Assembly (NCBI GenBank): GCA_900491605.1
Contig: UESW01004763.1
Location: 249,320 to 313,319, forward strand
From: Calamus simplicifolius
Taxonomy: Eukaryota; Streptophyta; Magnoliopsida; Arecales; Arecaceae
DNA: 64,000 nt
Direction of reading: 5' to 3'
The notes below the pieces were generated by a model that was not told the origin of the DNA, did not search any database, and worked only from the letters and a program-made list of their open reading frames with translations. Of this stretch, positions 48,101-58,348 are shown in pieces. Both the position numbers and the translations under genes were made by a program. Every line of letters begins with the position of its first letter. Position 1 is the stretch's first letter.

Positions 48101-51100
48101 CGAGGGCAAATCTTATTAGTAGTAGTGTAGTACCTTCTTTCTTTTATCTCTGTGGAATATCTTGGGACACCCTTTTAAATTATACCAGGAAGCTCTACAG
48201 ATAATAGATAACTCTAGTTTTATCTAGTATTTCATAGGGGTTGAATAAGATGGTCACCTGTCTAGCAGACAATGGAACTGATGCTGCCAGATCACCCCCT
48301 CCTCGAACGTCGCGAGCATCCGATCGCCTTCTCAGCGAGCCCGGGATTTTCGGCGAGCCTCCCGCGTCTGGGAGCCTGCAAAAAGTTTCGGGGACCGAAG
48401 ATTTCGGTGGGGACTCAAGTCAGTGCTCTGGGCAACAGCCGTGATCTTGAGGAAGCTCGAAAGAGAAAGAGAAAGAGAGGCTAGAGAAGAGCTCTCTGTG
48501 AGCAAGAATGAGCGTTTAGGAGTGTTGTTGAGTTCAGTTCTAGTTCAGTTACCTCATCGGGAGTCCCTCTTACCCATTTTATAGAGGCTTAAAGAATGTC
48601 CGGCTTGAGTGGTTGAAGCCTCATAATGATGACTTTGATGGGTGAAGTGACAAAGCTGATGTCTGTGAGGCTTGGGGTGCCTTGGGGTGTTGCCACTTGT
48701 AAGAGCATTTAAGGTGATGGCAGGGCTTGTTTCCTCTGGCATGTCAGGGCTGCAGGTCAAGCCCGTCAGAGTGGGTGGCTGCAGCTGGCTGGTAGGTCAA
48801 GTTCCATCGGGGAGGGGGAGTCATCGGTTGTCGGGCCAGGTCCCATACGTCTGCGGAACACGTAGGAGTTACGTACGTTTTTGCTGATCGGTAGGTCCTG
48901 TCCCATCGGAGAGGGGGAGTCGTCTGGTTGTCGGCCGGTCCCATCAGTCGGCGGCGTCGGGTCGACCTGAAGAGGTCGGGGCCGCCTCAGCATGACTTGA
49001 GAAGCCGGGGCCGACGGGGTCGATCTGAAGAGGTCGGGGCCGAGGCGGAAGGCTCGAGGCCGGGACAAGGTGTCTGTGGCTGAGCGGGATGACGCCGGGG
49101 TGAGGCCGACATGGAAGATGCCGGGGCGAGGTCGACCTGGAAGAGGTCGGGGCGAGGCCGACCTGAATGATGCCGGGGCGAGACTGGGGCCGAGGCCGAC
49201 TGGAGCCGAGGCTGTCCGAGGCCGGCTGGATGACGCCGGGGCGACTTGGAAGATGCCGGGGCGAGGCGACACCGAGTGCCGAGGCTGAGGGGAACAAGCC
49301 TGAGGCCGAACAGAAGCTGGCTCCATGTGGAGGAGAGAAAAGGTGGTGGACGGGGGAAGGCCGAGTTGCCAAGTCCGGATGCTGTTATTGTGGCCCATGG
49401 GGCCCATCGGCCCCATCAGATGCCCCCCATACTCCTTGAGCTTGTGTGCCGAGCATCAGCTAAGCGAAAGGAGTGTAGAACTCTTCATCTTTGCTCTTGT
49501 CCTTTCATGCTTGCTTAAGTTCTGATTCCTTCCTAGGGAGAGATCTTTTTCCTTTTGCCTTGCTTTGGATAATTTTCGTTCGCCCGTTGGCTAGCTGAGG
49601 GTAGCCAGCAATCCTCTCCCAACGAAGAGTCTGGAAGTGGATATCCGTCTGTGAGTTGGAGAGTTGGTATCTTCCAACTATGAGTTGATTTGGGGCTTTT
49701 TCGTTGGAGAAATTTATCTCCTGCTTCGTTTGGGGTACTTCACGTTTGTGGGTTTTGTTGGTGAGCTTGGAGGGGCTCTTTACTTATAGCTTGAGCTGCT
49801 CTTATTGATGAGCCTCAAAGAAATATGACAGTGGTGAGTCTCTTACCGGAAAAATCTCCCACCGGATGGATGATGGCCGCTTAGGCAGAGATAAAGCCGA
49901 TGAGGCTGCAGATGAAGCCGATGAGGCTGTGACAATGCCGCTGAGGCGAAGTTGTGGCTGTCAGAAATCTTTTGAACCCCGGAAGGTGACCTGAGAGTTG
50001 AGAGTCGTCAGGTTCCTTTTAACCCCGAAGGATAACCTGAGCTGAGAGTCGTGGGATTCCTTTTGAACTCCGAAGGGTGACCTGAGAGCTAAGAGTCGTG
50101 GGATTCCTTTTGACCCCGAAGGGTGATGACCTTTGTTGCCGATGCTGGAGTCGGGCTTCTCTGCATAACCATTTTAAGTATCATTGAAAGAAATATTGCC
50201 TAAGCATAATGTACTTAGATTTTGTAGCTGTTTGCTCGAGAGTCATGCCGGGTCGACGGGGCCGACCTGAAGAGGTCGGGGCCGCCTCGGCATGGTGGAG
50301 ACGCGGGGCTGACGGGGCCACCTAAAGAGGTCGGGGCCGCCTCGGCTTGCTGGAGATGCCGAGGCTGACGGGTCGACCTGAAGAGTTGGGGCCGCCTCGG
50401 CATAGCTGGAGAAGCCGGGGCCGATGGGGCCGACCTGAAGAGGTGGAGCCGCCTCGGCATGGCTTGAGACGCTGGGGCCAACGGGGCCGACCTAAAGAGG
50501 TCGGGGCCGCCTCGACATGGCTTGCAGACGCGGGGCCGATGGGGCCGACCTAAAGAGGTCGGGGCCGCCTCGATATGGCTTGCAGACGCCGGGGCCGATG
50601 GGGCCGACCTGAGGAGGTCGAGGCTGCCTCGGCTCGCTGGAGACGCCGGGGCAGACCTGAAGAGGTCGGGGCTGCCTTGGCTTGCTGGAGATGCCGGGGC
50701 CGACGGAGCCGACCTGAGGAGGTCGGGGCTGCCTCGGCATGGCTTGGAGACGCCGGGCCGACGGGGCCGACCTGAGAAGGTTGGGGCCGCCTTGGCTTGC
50801 TGGAGACGCCTGGGCCGACGGTCGATCTGAAGAGGTCGGGGCCGCCTCGGCTTGCTGGAGACGCCGGGGCCGAGTGGGGCCGACCTGAAGAGGTCGGGGC
50901 CGCCTCGACATAGCTTGGAGATGCCGAGGCTGATGGCTGACCTAAGGAGGTCGGGGCCGCATTGGCTGCTGGAGACGCCAGGGCCGACGGGGCCGACCTG
51001 AAGAGGTTGGGGCCGTCTCGGCTTGCTGTAGACGCTGGGGCCGACGGGCCGACCTGAAGAGGTCGGGGCCGCCTCGGCATGGCTTGGAGATGCCGGGGCC

Positions 51101-54100
51101 GACTTAAGGAGGTCGGGGCCGCCTCGGCTTGCTTGAGAGAACGCCGGGGCCGACCTGAAGAGGTCGGGGCCGCCTCGGCATGGCTGGAGACCGGGGGACC
51201 TGAAGAGTCGGGGCCGCCTCGGCATGACTTGGAGACGCCGGGGTCGAGTGGGACCGACCTGAAGAGGTCGGGGCCGTCTCGGCATGGCTGGAGACGTCGG
51301 GCCGACGGGGTCGACCTAAAGAGGTCGGGGCCGCCTCGGCATGGCTTGGAGACGCCGGGGCCGCTGAGCTCATGAAGACGCCTTGTGAGGTTGATTTTGA
51401 AAGGGACTCCGTGGATGGGGTCTGTTAGAGACGTAGAACCGGGCAGCGCCTTGTTAGCCATAGCATCGTCAAGTCTTGACTTTGAACCGTCTCGGGGGTT
51501 TGTGAACCGCTGCGAGGGGCGACTCGCCTGGTACAGAGCCTTTAGGGTCTTAACCACTTCGGGGGTTACCGTCGTGCCGGTGCCGAGTGGTGTCTCGTGG
51601 GCCGTGATGCGAGCTCTGGTGTTTGTGTGCCGCCCAAGGGGCGATTCAGTGGGTACAGAGCCTTTAGGGTCTTAAACCACTCGGGGGCATCGTCGTCCGT
51701 TTCGGGGCCGAGTGGTGTCCCGTGGGCCGCGATGCCGGCGAGCTTTTTTGAACGTCTCGGGGGTTTGTGTCGCTCGAGGGGCGACTCGGCGGGTACGGAG
51801 CCTTTAGGGTCTTGAACCACTCGGGGGCATCGCCGTGCCGGGCCGAGTGGTGTCCCGTGGGTTGCGATGCCGGCGAGCTCCTTTTGAACCGCCTAGGGGG
51901 TTTGTAAACCGCTGCGAGGGGCGACTCGGCTGGTACAGAGCCTTAGGGTCTTAACCACTCGGGGGCACCGCCGTGCCGAGCCGAGTGGTGTTCCGTGGGC
52001 CGTGATGCGGGCGAGCTCCTTTTGAACCGCCTCGGGGGTTTGTGTCGCCGAGGGGCGACTCGCCGGGTACAAAGCCTTTAGGTTTTAACCACTCGGGGGG
52101 TATCGCCATGCCGGGGCCGAGTGGTGTCCCGTGGGCCGTATGCCGGGGAGCTCCTTTTGAACCGTTTCGGAGGTTTGTGTGTCGCCCGAGGGGCGACTCG
52201 ACAGGTACGGAGCCTTTAGGGTTTTGAATCACTCGGGGACATCGCCGTGCCGGGGCCGAGTGGTGTCTCGTGGGCCGTGATGCCGGCGAGCTCCTTTTGA
52301 ATCGCTTCGGGGGTTTGTGTGCCGCCCGAGGGACGACTTGATGGGTACGGAGCCTTTAGGGTCTTGAACCACTCGGGGGACACCGCCGTGCCGGGGCCGA
52401 GTGGTGTCCCGTGGACGCGATGCCGGCGAGCTCCTTTTGAGCCGCCTGGGGGTTTGTGTGCCGCCCGAGGGGCGACTCGGCGAGCTCCTTTTCTGAGATC
52501 TGGTACTTGGATGTAAGGATGAAACTGCCGTGGCGCTGAAGGAGGTCCTTTATTGCTCATAATGTGAGGAGATACATCATTGATGACGTCCGATTTGATG
52601 ACGTCCGATTATAGGCTTGAGAGCTTTTTCTTTAAAGGAATTGGTTTCCTTATGCTGAGTTGATGACCTGCCCCTCAGGAAACTATGTTGATTGAAGATG
52701 AGGGGTACCAGTGCTAAAATCCGAGGGCAGCTAGAATAGAATCCGCAGGTCTTGGGCTCGGATTGGCTCTGAGGTGACTAGGAGTTAGGATTTGGGTGGC
52801 AAGTAGTGGCACTCTTGCTGGTTAACGAGCCTGAACCTTAAATTGCTGATGAGCTTGAGGTTGCTCTTGCTCGAGCTTGTTAAGATATGACGGTGGCGAG
52901 TTTCTCGCTAGGAAGATCTCCCACCAGATGAATGATAGTTGGCTTGAGCGGCAACCAAAGGAGCAACGTAAGCTCTTGTTTGCTGCTGTGGCCGTGAAAT
53001 ATCGCTTCCGCAACTTTTGGACAGCTACCGTTAACGCTTGGGTCTGCAGGGTGAGAGGGTGGCATAGTGTTTTGCTTGAATGGCCTGAACTGGTTGTGAT
53101 GATGGAACAGAGAGCCGCCTTTTGTTAGTCAGCTCGTTGAGGGTGCCCCCCAAGCATAGCTGGCGGAAGGTTCCATTGTTGTCGTAGAGGGAGTGAGAGC
53201 TTGTAGCTTAGTGTTACAGAACTCTTCTTTCTCCCCCTACCTGGCGCGCCAATGTGATGCTGCAGATCACCCCCTCGAACGTCCGCGAGCGTCCGATGCC
53301 TTATTCAGCGAGCCTGTGATCTTCGGCGAGCCTCTCGCATCTGGGAGCCTGCAAAAAGTCCGGGGCCGGAGATTCCGGCGGGGATCCTCCGATGCTCAAG
53401 TTAGTGCTCTAGATAACAACCGTGAGCTTGAGGAAGCTCGAAAGAGAAAGAGAAAGAGAGGCTCAGAGAAGAGCTCTCTCTGAGCAAGAATGAGCGTTTA
53501 GGAGTGTTGTTGAGTTCAGTTCTTAGTTCAGTTACCTCGTCGGGGGTCCCTCTTACCCATTTTATAGAGGCTTAGAGACTGTCCGGCTTGAGTGGTTGAG
53601 GCCTCGTAATGATGACTTTGATGGGTGAAGTGATAGAGCTGATGTCTGTGAGGCTTGGGGTGCCTTGGGGTGCTGCCACTTATAAGAGCATTTAAGGCGA
53701 TGGCAGGCTTGTTTCCTTGGCATGTCAGGGCTGCAGGTCAAGTCCCGTCAGAGTGGGTGGCTGCAGCTGGCTGGTGGGTCAAGTCCCATTGGAGAGGGGG
53801 AGTCGTCCGGTTGTCGAGCCAGGTCCTATACGTCTGCGGAACACGCAGGAGTTACGTACGTTTGGGCTGATCGGTAGGTCCTATCCCATCGGAGAGGAGT
53901 CGTCCGGTTGTCGGGCCGGGTCCCATCAGTCGCTGTATGACTTGAGAAGCCGGGGCCAACGGGGTCGACCTGAAGAGGTCGGAGCTGAGGCGGAAGCTCG
54001 AGGCCGGGGCCGAGGCGGAACGCTCGAGGTCGGGACGAGGTGTCTGTGGCCGAGCGGGATGACGCCGGGGCGAGGCCGACATGGAAGATGCTGGGGCGAG

Positions 54101-56391
54101 GCCGACCTGAAGGATGCCGGGGCGAGGCTGATTTGGAAGAGGCCGGGGCGAGGCGACCTGAATGATGCCGGGGCGAGACTAGGGCCGAGGCCGACCGGAG
54201 CCGAGGCCACTGGATGACACCGGGGCGACTTGGAAGATGTCGGGGCGAGGCCGACACCGAGTGCCGAGGCCAAGGGGAACAGGCCGAGGCCGAACAGAAG
54301 CTGGCTCCATGCGGAGAAGAGAGAAAAGGTGACGGACGGGGGGAAGGCCGAGTTGCCAAGTCCGGATGCTGTTATTGTGGCCCATGGGGGCCCATCGGCC
54401 CCATCAGAATCAAAAGTATTTGGCTTGGATTTTCAGCTTTTATAGTTTTTATTTTTATTTTTTGCTAGATGGTATGCTGCATATATTAGTGGAACTGCTC
54501 GGCAAAGGTGAATGTTCCCTAGGAGGATGGAGTTGACTGTGTTTAAAGTTTTGAATTTAACTTGTGATCTTTTCCATCCTACCAACTTCATCATCCTTGA
54601 ACAAGTGATTTTCACCTGAATGAAGGAAATGATTCCTTGGACTCCTGCACCAAGGTTATACAAAACCAAACCATTAGTCAAAGGATGTCATGGTGTGACA
54701 GGACATAGAACAAGTCTTTGATTTAATTTTATTTTTGTTGGCATAGCCTTGTGCAAATTATTAAATTCTTACCAGTTTGAGTAGCTGCTAAACAACTCTT
54801 ACTAGAAAAAGTAACCATTGAGCCAACATTACTACTTCTCTAATAAGTTGTAGGTTTCCATTACCTAAAGTTTAAATGGAGCCACCGAGAGAACTTGGAA
54901 CTTGTTGTTCTCAAGACAGAAATCCAGGGTATCTGCATCTGATTTTCACAAATCACAAAAATGTGATAATTTAGTGTTTTTTAGTCATGGCAAATAGATC
55001 ACATTCTAGAGCTTTGCTGAAATTTGCTGAATTGTAATCAACTACATTCAACCTACTTAAACTAGTTGGCTTTATTAAATGCCTTGGTTATAAACTATCT
55101 AATAATTTTTGGAATTTTCCTGCTAATCCTAGACTGTGTCCTCGGTTCCCTTGGTTCATAGCTGGACTGGACTGAGAAGCACAGTATCCTTGTTGAGCTT
55201 CGCATGGAAGTTCAATGCAGGTTACAGAGCAAGTGGATGAAGTTCAGACCATGATTGTTCTCCTGTGAGGGCAGGGTGTCGCCGCTGATCCTCATGGCTG
55301 GATCCCCACCCCCCCACCCCTGCGCCAGCCCACAACATTCAGCATGGATCAGGGCTCCCATATGGTTTTCCTTCCATACTCCTGCTCTCGTCCTTCTTTC
55401 ATCTCTCCAGCCCATCTTGCTGGATCTGGTGCGATTTGGCAGGATTTTCGCAAGCAGACCCCAAGACAACCACTTGTAAAGCTCTGGATTATAAAAATAT
55501 GACACTAATTAATGGCATATTTGACCAATGGGAATAAAGTTGAGTTTTTTCTCTGTTTTCTGGGTATGAGTTTGAGTTTACATGAGATCATCAGAAAAGT
55601 GTCAAAAGATCTTACATTAATGTTTTGAGTCTATTTAGTTTGAGATTGATGACTGAATTTAATGGTTTTGAGATTGTCATAAACTCATTAATTAATATGA
55701 TTTTAGGTTTTGAAAAGTTATGATTCGGTAACATATTGCAGTTTGCTGCCTTCAATGTCATGATAGTGGTATATTTATATTGGGGAGCTATATCAAAGAA
55801 TCCCCTTGGTAAGTAAGGGTGTGGAAAAGTAATTTGATCATTATCATCACTAGCAACAGCAACTGATAGTCTCATTATTTGCATTCTATGAGTATGCATA
55901 TGTACATTGAATGAATCATCAATAGTCATAAATGTGAGTGATTGAATAATTAATGGTTATTTTGATCATTGAAGAATAATGCAGTGAATATTTGGCAATG
56001 AAGTTGTGGATAATCTTTAGACTGGCTAATAATTTACAAAATATTGTTGCTATAAAATACTTATGTTTATGTATTCTTAAATGTAAGAACTAAACTGGCA
56101 TCTAATCTCATGGTACTACAGGCCGAGAAGAATGAGCTTCGTGATGAGAAGCAGAGGCTGAAGGCAGAGAAAGAGAACCTAGAGCAGCAAATAAAGATCT
56201 TAAATATTCAACCAAGCTTTGTTGCACATCCTCCTGTAATTCCAGCGACTTTTGCTGCACAAGGGCAAACAGCAGCACACAAGCTAATGATGCCTGTTAT
56301 TGGCTATCCTGGATTCCCTATGTGGCAATTCATGCCGCCTGCGGATGTTGATACCTCACAGGATGCTGAATCATGTCCTCCAGTTGCTTAA
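37691..56391 (+). CDS. ILR3-like: bHLH transcription factor, subgroup IVc (ILR3/bHLH104/115-like), frame broken
   Basis: Five exons are supported: 37691-37830, 41580-41642, 41738-41813, 41934-42095 and 56122-56391, all with GT-AG introns. Expected length is about 237 residues, like ILR3. Exon 1 encodes MGSPENSNWVFDCPLIDD. Exon 3 holds the basic region (SKACREKMRRD). Exon 4 holds the second helix (DKTAILSDAVRMVTQLR). Exon 5 holds a leucine-zipper-like coiled coil (EKNELRDEKQRLKAEKENL) and the tail MWQFMPPADVDTSQD. In Arabidopsis, IVc factors dimerise and activate iron-deficiency genes in the nucleus. As sequenced, two bases seem missing near 41801 and one near 41970, both in the bHLH domain. 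Translation would stop after about 91 residues. Either assembly error or pseudogene is possible. The exon 5 coding strand and splice sites remain intact. A likely poly(A) signal AATAAA is at 56673. Confidence 0.9.
38582..38732. repeat. Poly-G run and GA microsatellite in bHLH intron 1
   Basis: Seventeen consecutive G lie at 38582-38598, then (GA)n at 38697-38732. A run of alternating ACGT-rich words sits between them. Length calls here are likely unreliable. Confidence 0.9.
39115..39182. repeat. (CT)n(AT)n compound microsatellite in bHLH intron 1
   Basis: CT repeats pass directly into about 20 AT repeats. Simple sequence, likely polymorphic. Confidence 0.93.
39261..40155. mobile_element. Probable non-autonomous hAT-like element in bHLH intron 1
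   Basis: The left end TAGGGCTGCAAATGGGTC (39261) is mirrored by the right end GACCCATTTATAGCCTTG (40138-40155). These are imperfect terminal inverted repeats of about 16-18 bp. The flanks GTTAATTA and TTGAATTA agree at 6 of 8 bases if the tips are taken at GGGCTGC/AGCC. The ends are rich in repeated GGGTYRGG motifs. No coding capacity is seen. Termini like these are common in small plant hAT elements. The assignment is tentative. Confidence 0.55.
41832..41843. repeat. Poly-C run in bHLH intron 3
   Basis: Twelve C in a row, 18 bp after the exon 3 donor. It is a likely length-error hotspot between the two coding indels. Confidence 0.9.
43379..45798 (-). mobile_element. Probable solo LTR of a Ty1/copia element
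   Basis: The right end ACACTAACA (to 45798), on the minus strand TGTTAGTGTATGCCC, is a typical copia LTR start. The minus strand then shows a TATA-like region near 45375-45390 and a U5-like end with TCGCTGCGTAAAAC near 43455-43470. No internal coding region or second LTR is seen. The left border is uncertain. TGTGATAAT at 43379 gives a TG end without duplication. CATAC at 43482-43486 matches CATAC at 45799-45803 and would put the border at 43487 with TA for TG. The sequence is AT-rich and lacks genes. Confidence 0.55.
48279..49418 (-). repeat. LARD-like element, 3' LTR (left copy)
   Basis: This LTR of 1140 bp is GC-rich in its outer half. It contains two units with GAYCTGAAGAGGTCGGGGCC (48964 and 49021), the same unit as the internal array at 50.2-51.4 kb, plus repeats of GATGCCGGGGCGAGGCCGAC. 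Open frames of up to 216 codons on the minus strand are repeat artefacts. Confidence 0.9.
49419..49973. other. LARD-like element, internal unique sequence next to the 3' LTR
   Basis: Adjoins the 3' LTR with GATGCCCCCCATACTCC, which on the minus strand is a short purine-rich tract of GGAGTATGGGGGGCATC type. No gene is recognised. Confidence 0.6.
49974..50128 (+). repeat. Minisatellite R1 of the LARD-like element, about 3 copies
   Basis: Units contain CCCGAAGGGTGACCTGAGAG and AGTCGTGGGATTCCTTTTG, with a period of about 45-53 bp. Copies differ by small indels. Confidence 0.85.
50248..51365 (+). repeat. Minisatellite R2 of the LARD-like element, about 19 copies of 55-60 bp
   Basis: Each unit holds GACCTGAAGAGGTC, a perfect hairpin (GACCT, GAAG loop, AGGTC), then GGGGCCGCCTCGGCATGGC and GGAGACGCCGGGGCCGACGG. 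Spacing varies from about 47 to 61 bp. Stop codons are rare, so frames of more than 300 codons occur on the minus strand. They show no protein-family features and I do not call them genes. Confidence 0.95.
51480..52492 (+). repeat. Minisatellite R3 of the LARD-like element, about 7.5 copies of 128-140 bp
   Basis: The marker CTCCTTTTGAACCGC recurs at about 51889, 52017, 52151, 52291 and 52431, with earlier diverged copies. Units include GAGGGGCGACTCGGCGGGTA, AGCCTTTAGGGTCTTGAACC and CCGAGTGGTGTCCCGTGGGC. Reading frames through it are repeat artefacts. Confidence 0.93.
52493..53232. other. LARD-like element, internal sequence between R3 and primer site
   Basis: Contains a short direct repeat GATGACGTCCGATT (52583 and 52598) and small open frames without recognisable motifs. 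I see no gag remnant. Confidence 0.6.
53233..53251 (-). other. Putative primer-binding site of the LARD-like element
   Basis: Minus-strand TGGCGCGCCAGGTAGGGGG lies 3 bases after the 5' LTR. It starts with TGG, as primer sites do. The cognate tRNA was not identified. Confidence 0.65.
53255..54406 (-). repeat. LARD-like element, 5' LTR (right copy) with promoter
   Basis: This LTR of 1152 bp matches 48279-49418 with scattered substitutions, small indels and a loss of part of the GACCTGAAGAGGTC repeats. TATAAAA is on the minus strand at 53560-53566 (copy in the left LTR near 48580). Confidence 0.9.
55250..55482. other. GC-rich island of unknown origin in bHLH intron 4
   Basis: About 230 bp of GC-rich sequence stands in AT-rich intron DNA. 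It is open in two frames (74 codons plus strand, 97 codons minus strand from 55505). No motif is recognised. It could be a captured gene fragment, an alternative exon or part of an old element. Confidence 0.4.
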
Positions 56392-58298
56392 GTTCATTGA
56401 CTAATACTTGATTAGCTAATTTCCTGATCAACTGCTTTACTTTGGGTTGTGCAAGACAACATTATTTCATTTGCACTTAAGTCTTAGCTTGTCAGTGGTA
56501 TAACCATGTATTGAAGTTGTTTGGATTTGAAGTAAATTGGGACTATGGTTTAACTGTAAATTGTAGTGAAAAAAAAGATAAAATTCCAGCTTTTTCACCA
56601 GTGTCAAAGGGAACCATTGGAGATTCTCAGGGATTGGCTGTAGGTATTCAAGCAAGTATGAATCTTGCAGAAAATAAAGCCTGGTATTCATTTGGTGTAG
56701 AAAATTATATCCTTATTTTTCATGAGCTTGATCAATACGGTTAGCATTTTCAGTTATCCATATTAATGAAATATGAAGGAATCATTCTGCAATCATGTTG
56801 AAATTGTTCTTAAGTTTCTTTTGCACCTGTGCGGTAAATCAGTGATGTAAATCAATGATGTGGAATAGTTAACAGGTTGCTACAAGCTGTCAAAAACTTT
56901 GTAAATTTTACTGCGTGTGCTACAATCGGATGTATTTAGCTACAATCAGTTGAGCAACCAAATTGCCACTGTAGGGAAAATGAAGATCAAAGACGACCAT
57001 TCAACATCGATGGCAGCATGTATTGGAAATTATATTGAAGTAAATCTAAATATGACCAGTATATAGCTACTACTACTATGGAAGTTCTTAATATTTCACT
57101 TGTTAAGCTTCTGTAAAGAACTAAAGTTAATTCCTTACTTTCGATTGAAGTGAAGGTACTGATATTGATCAAGCAACATGTGCTATCTTGGATGCTTGTT
57201 AGTTATTTCGTTTATGTTTTCATTCACTTCATAAATTTTCTGTTCTTACATATGAAAGCGCCAATAAGATTTTCACAAAAAAGCATCTATTTATCTAGTT
57301 TGTAAAATCATCAACCAGGCTGAAAATGGGATAGGCTGCGTTGGACTAGGCTTTGATTTGGGCTCATATTGATTTTTTTGGCTGGGTTTGAGTTAAAAAA
57401 GAGAAAGTCTATACATCGCCCCGGTGCGCGCACAGGCCCATGCGTGGAGCTTGCCCATGGGTCTTCCATTGCTGACATGCGGGTTCGCATGCGGGCGAAT
57501 CATCATGTTTGGTGTAGACCATGTTGCACCAGGGCGGTGTACCAAGACTTTGTCAATTAAAAAAATTACAATAAGACAAGCCCATTATGGGCCAAAGTTC
57601 AGACCTAGCCCAAAATCTTATTAGGTCAACTTAAATGCAACTTGCAACAACTTGCTCATTCAAGCTAAAGGAAAAAGTCTTGCTGCGGTGTAGCAAAAAT
57701 TGCACCGCACGCAGTGATTGGCATGTAGTGCATGCTAAAAGTGAAAAAGATATTCTTGCCCTTGATATGCCATGCGCTAATCATCGTCCATGGTATGCTT
57801 GTTTTGCACCAGTGCAACAAGACTTTTTTCAGGCTAAAAGACAGGCTGATAGAATTAATTATTAATTTTTAAGTATCGATGCAAAATCAAGTAATATTTA
57901 AAATAATTATGCATAATTATTATATAATAAGATAAAGATTTTAACGTAGTTGATGTTTAGTCAAAAAAAATTTTGCTCAAAGTTGGCAAAAGAATTTTGT
58001 ATGAATTTAAAAAGATCGCTACTTTTCTAATGTTTTGGAATTGGATTTAGACCATGTTTGGACTTGATTAAAAGACAGTGCTTTGAGCATTTTCGAGCAT
58101 CAAGTCAAGCCAAGTAAGAGCTTAGGTTCTGCCAATTTTTTTTGTAGCTCTAACTTGAAACTCAAACCCAATTTGAGTCAATTGTGATTTTACCTATGAC
58201 TCAACTCAAATTTAAGTTAGCCTTAGCCTACATCCAGGCCAATCATCAATCTTGTTGGCATATAATTATATATAGCTATAAACGCCAGACATTTGCAT

Positions 58299-58348
<50 letters not shown>

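Larger units (their letters stand above)
48279..54406 (-). mobile_element. Non-autonomous LTR retrotransposon (LARD-like) made of GC-rich minisatellites
   Basis: Direct repeats at 48279-49418 and 53255-54406 both begin TGATGCTG and end CCCATCA, giving perfect 5-bp TGATG/CATCA tips. On the minus strand the right copy is followed after 3 bases by TGGCGCGCCAGGTAGGGGG (53233-53251), a plausible primer-binding site. A TATAAAA box lies in the same LTR (53560-53566). Flanks GGAAC and GAATC match only partly. The 3.8-kb interior has no recognisable gag or pol. It is mostly three tandem arrays. Such elements depend on proteins of an autonomous partner. The element is on the strand opposite to the host gene. 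Confidence 0.85.
42096..56121 (+). other. 14-kb last intron of the bHLH gene
   Basis: The intron runs from TTGAAG|GTCC (42095/42096) to CTACAG|GCC (56121/56122). It contains a probable copia solo LTR (about 43.4-45.8 kb) and the 6.1-kb GC-rich LTR element (48279-54406). Otherwise it is unique-looking AT-rich sequence at 42.1-43.4, 45.8-48.3 and 54.4-56.1 kb. In 42.1-43.4, 45.8-48.2 and 54.4-55.2 kb I see no supported gene. Confidence 0.85.

Noticed and set aside
48766..49416. Frame of 216 codons in the LARD-like LTR (and its counterpart at 53826-54359)
   Set aside because: It lies in LTR repeats with GC-rich, stop-poor composition. The two LTR copies do not keep the same frame.
50215..51557. 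Minus-strand frames of 335-356 codons in array R2 as a proline-rich protein
   Set aside because: They are exact products of the tandem unit. Overlapping frames are equally open, and no domain is recognisable.
57300..58250. Possible inverted-repeat element downstream of the bHLH gene
   Set aside because: GGCT-rich ends look loosely complementary, but I could not find consistent termini or a target duplication.
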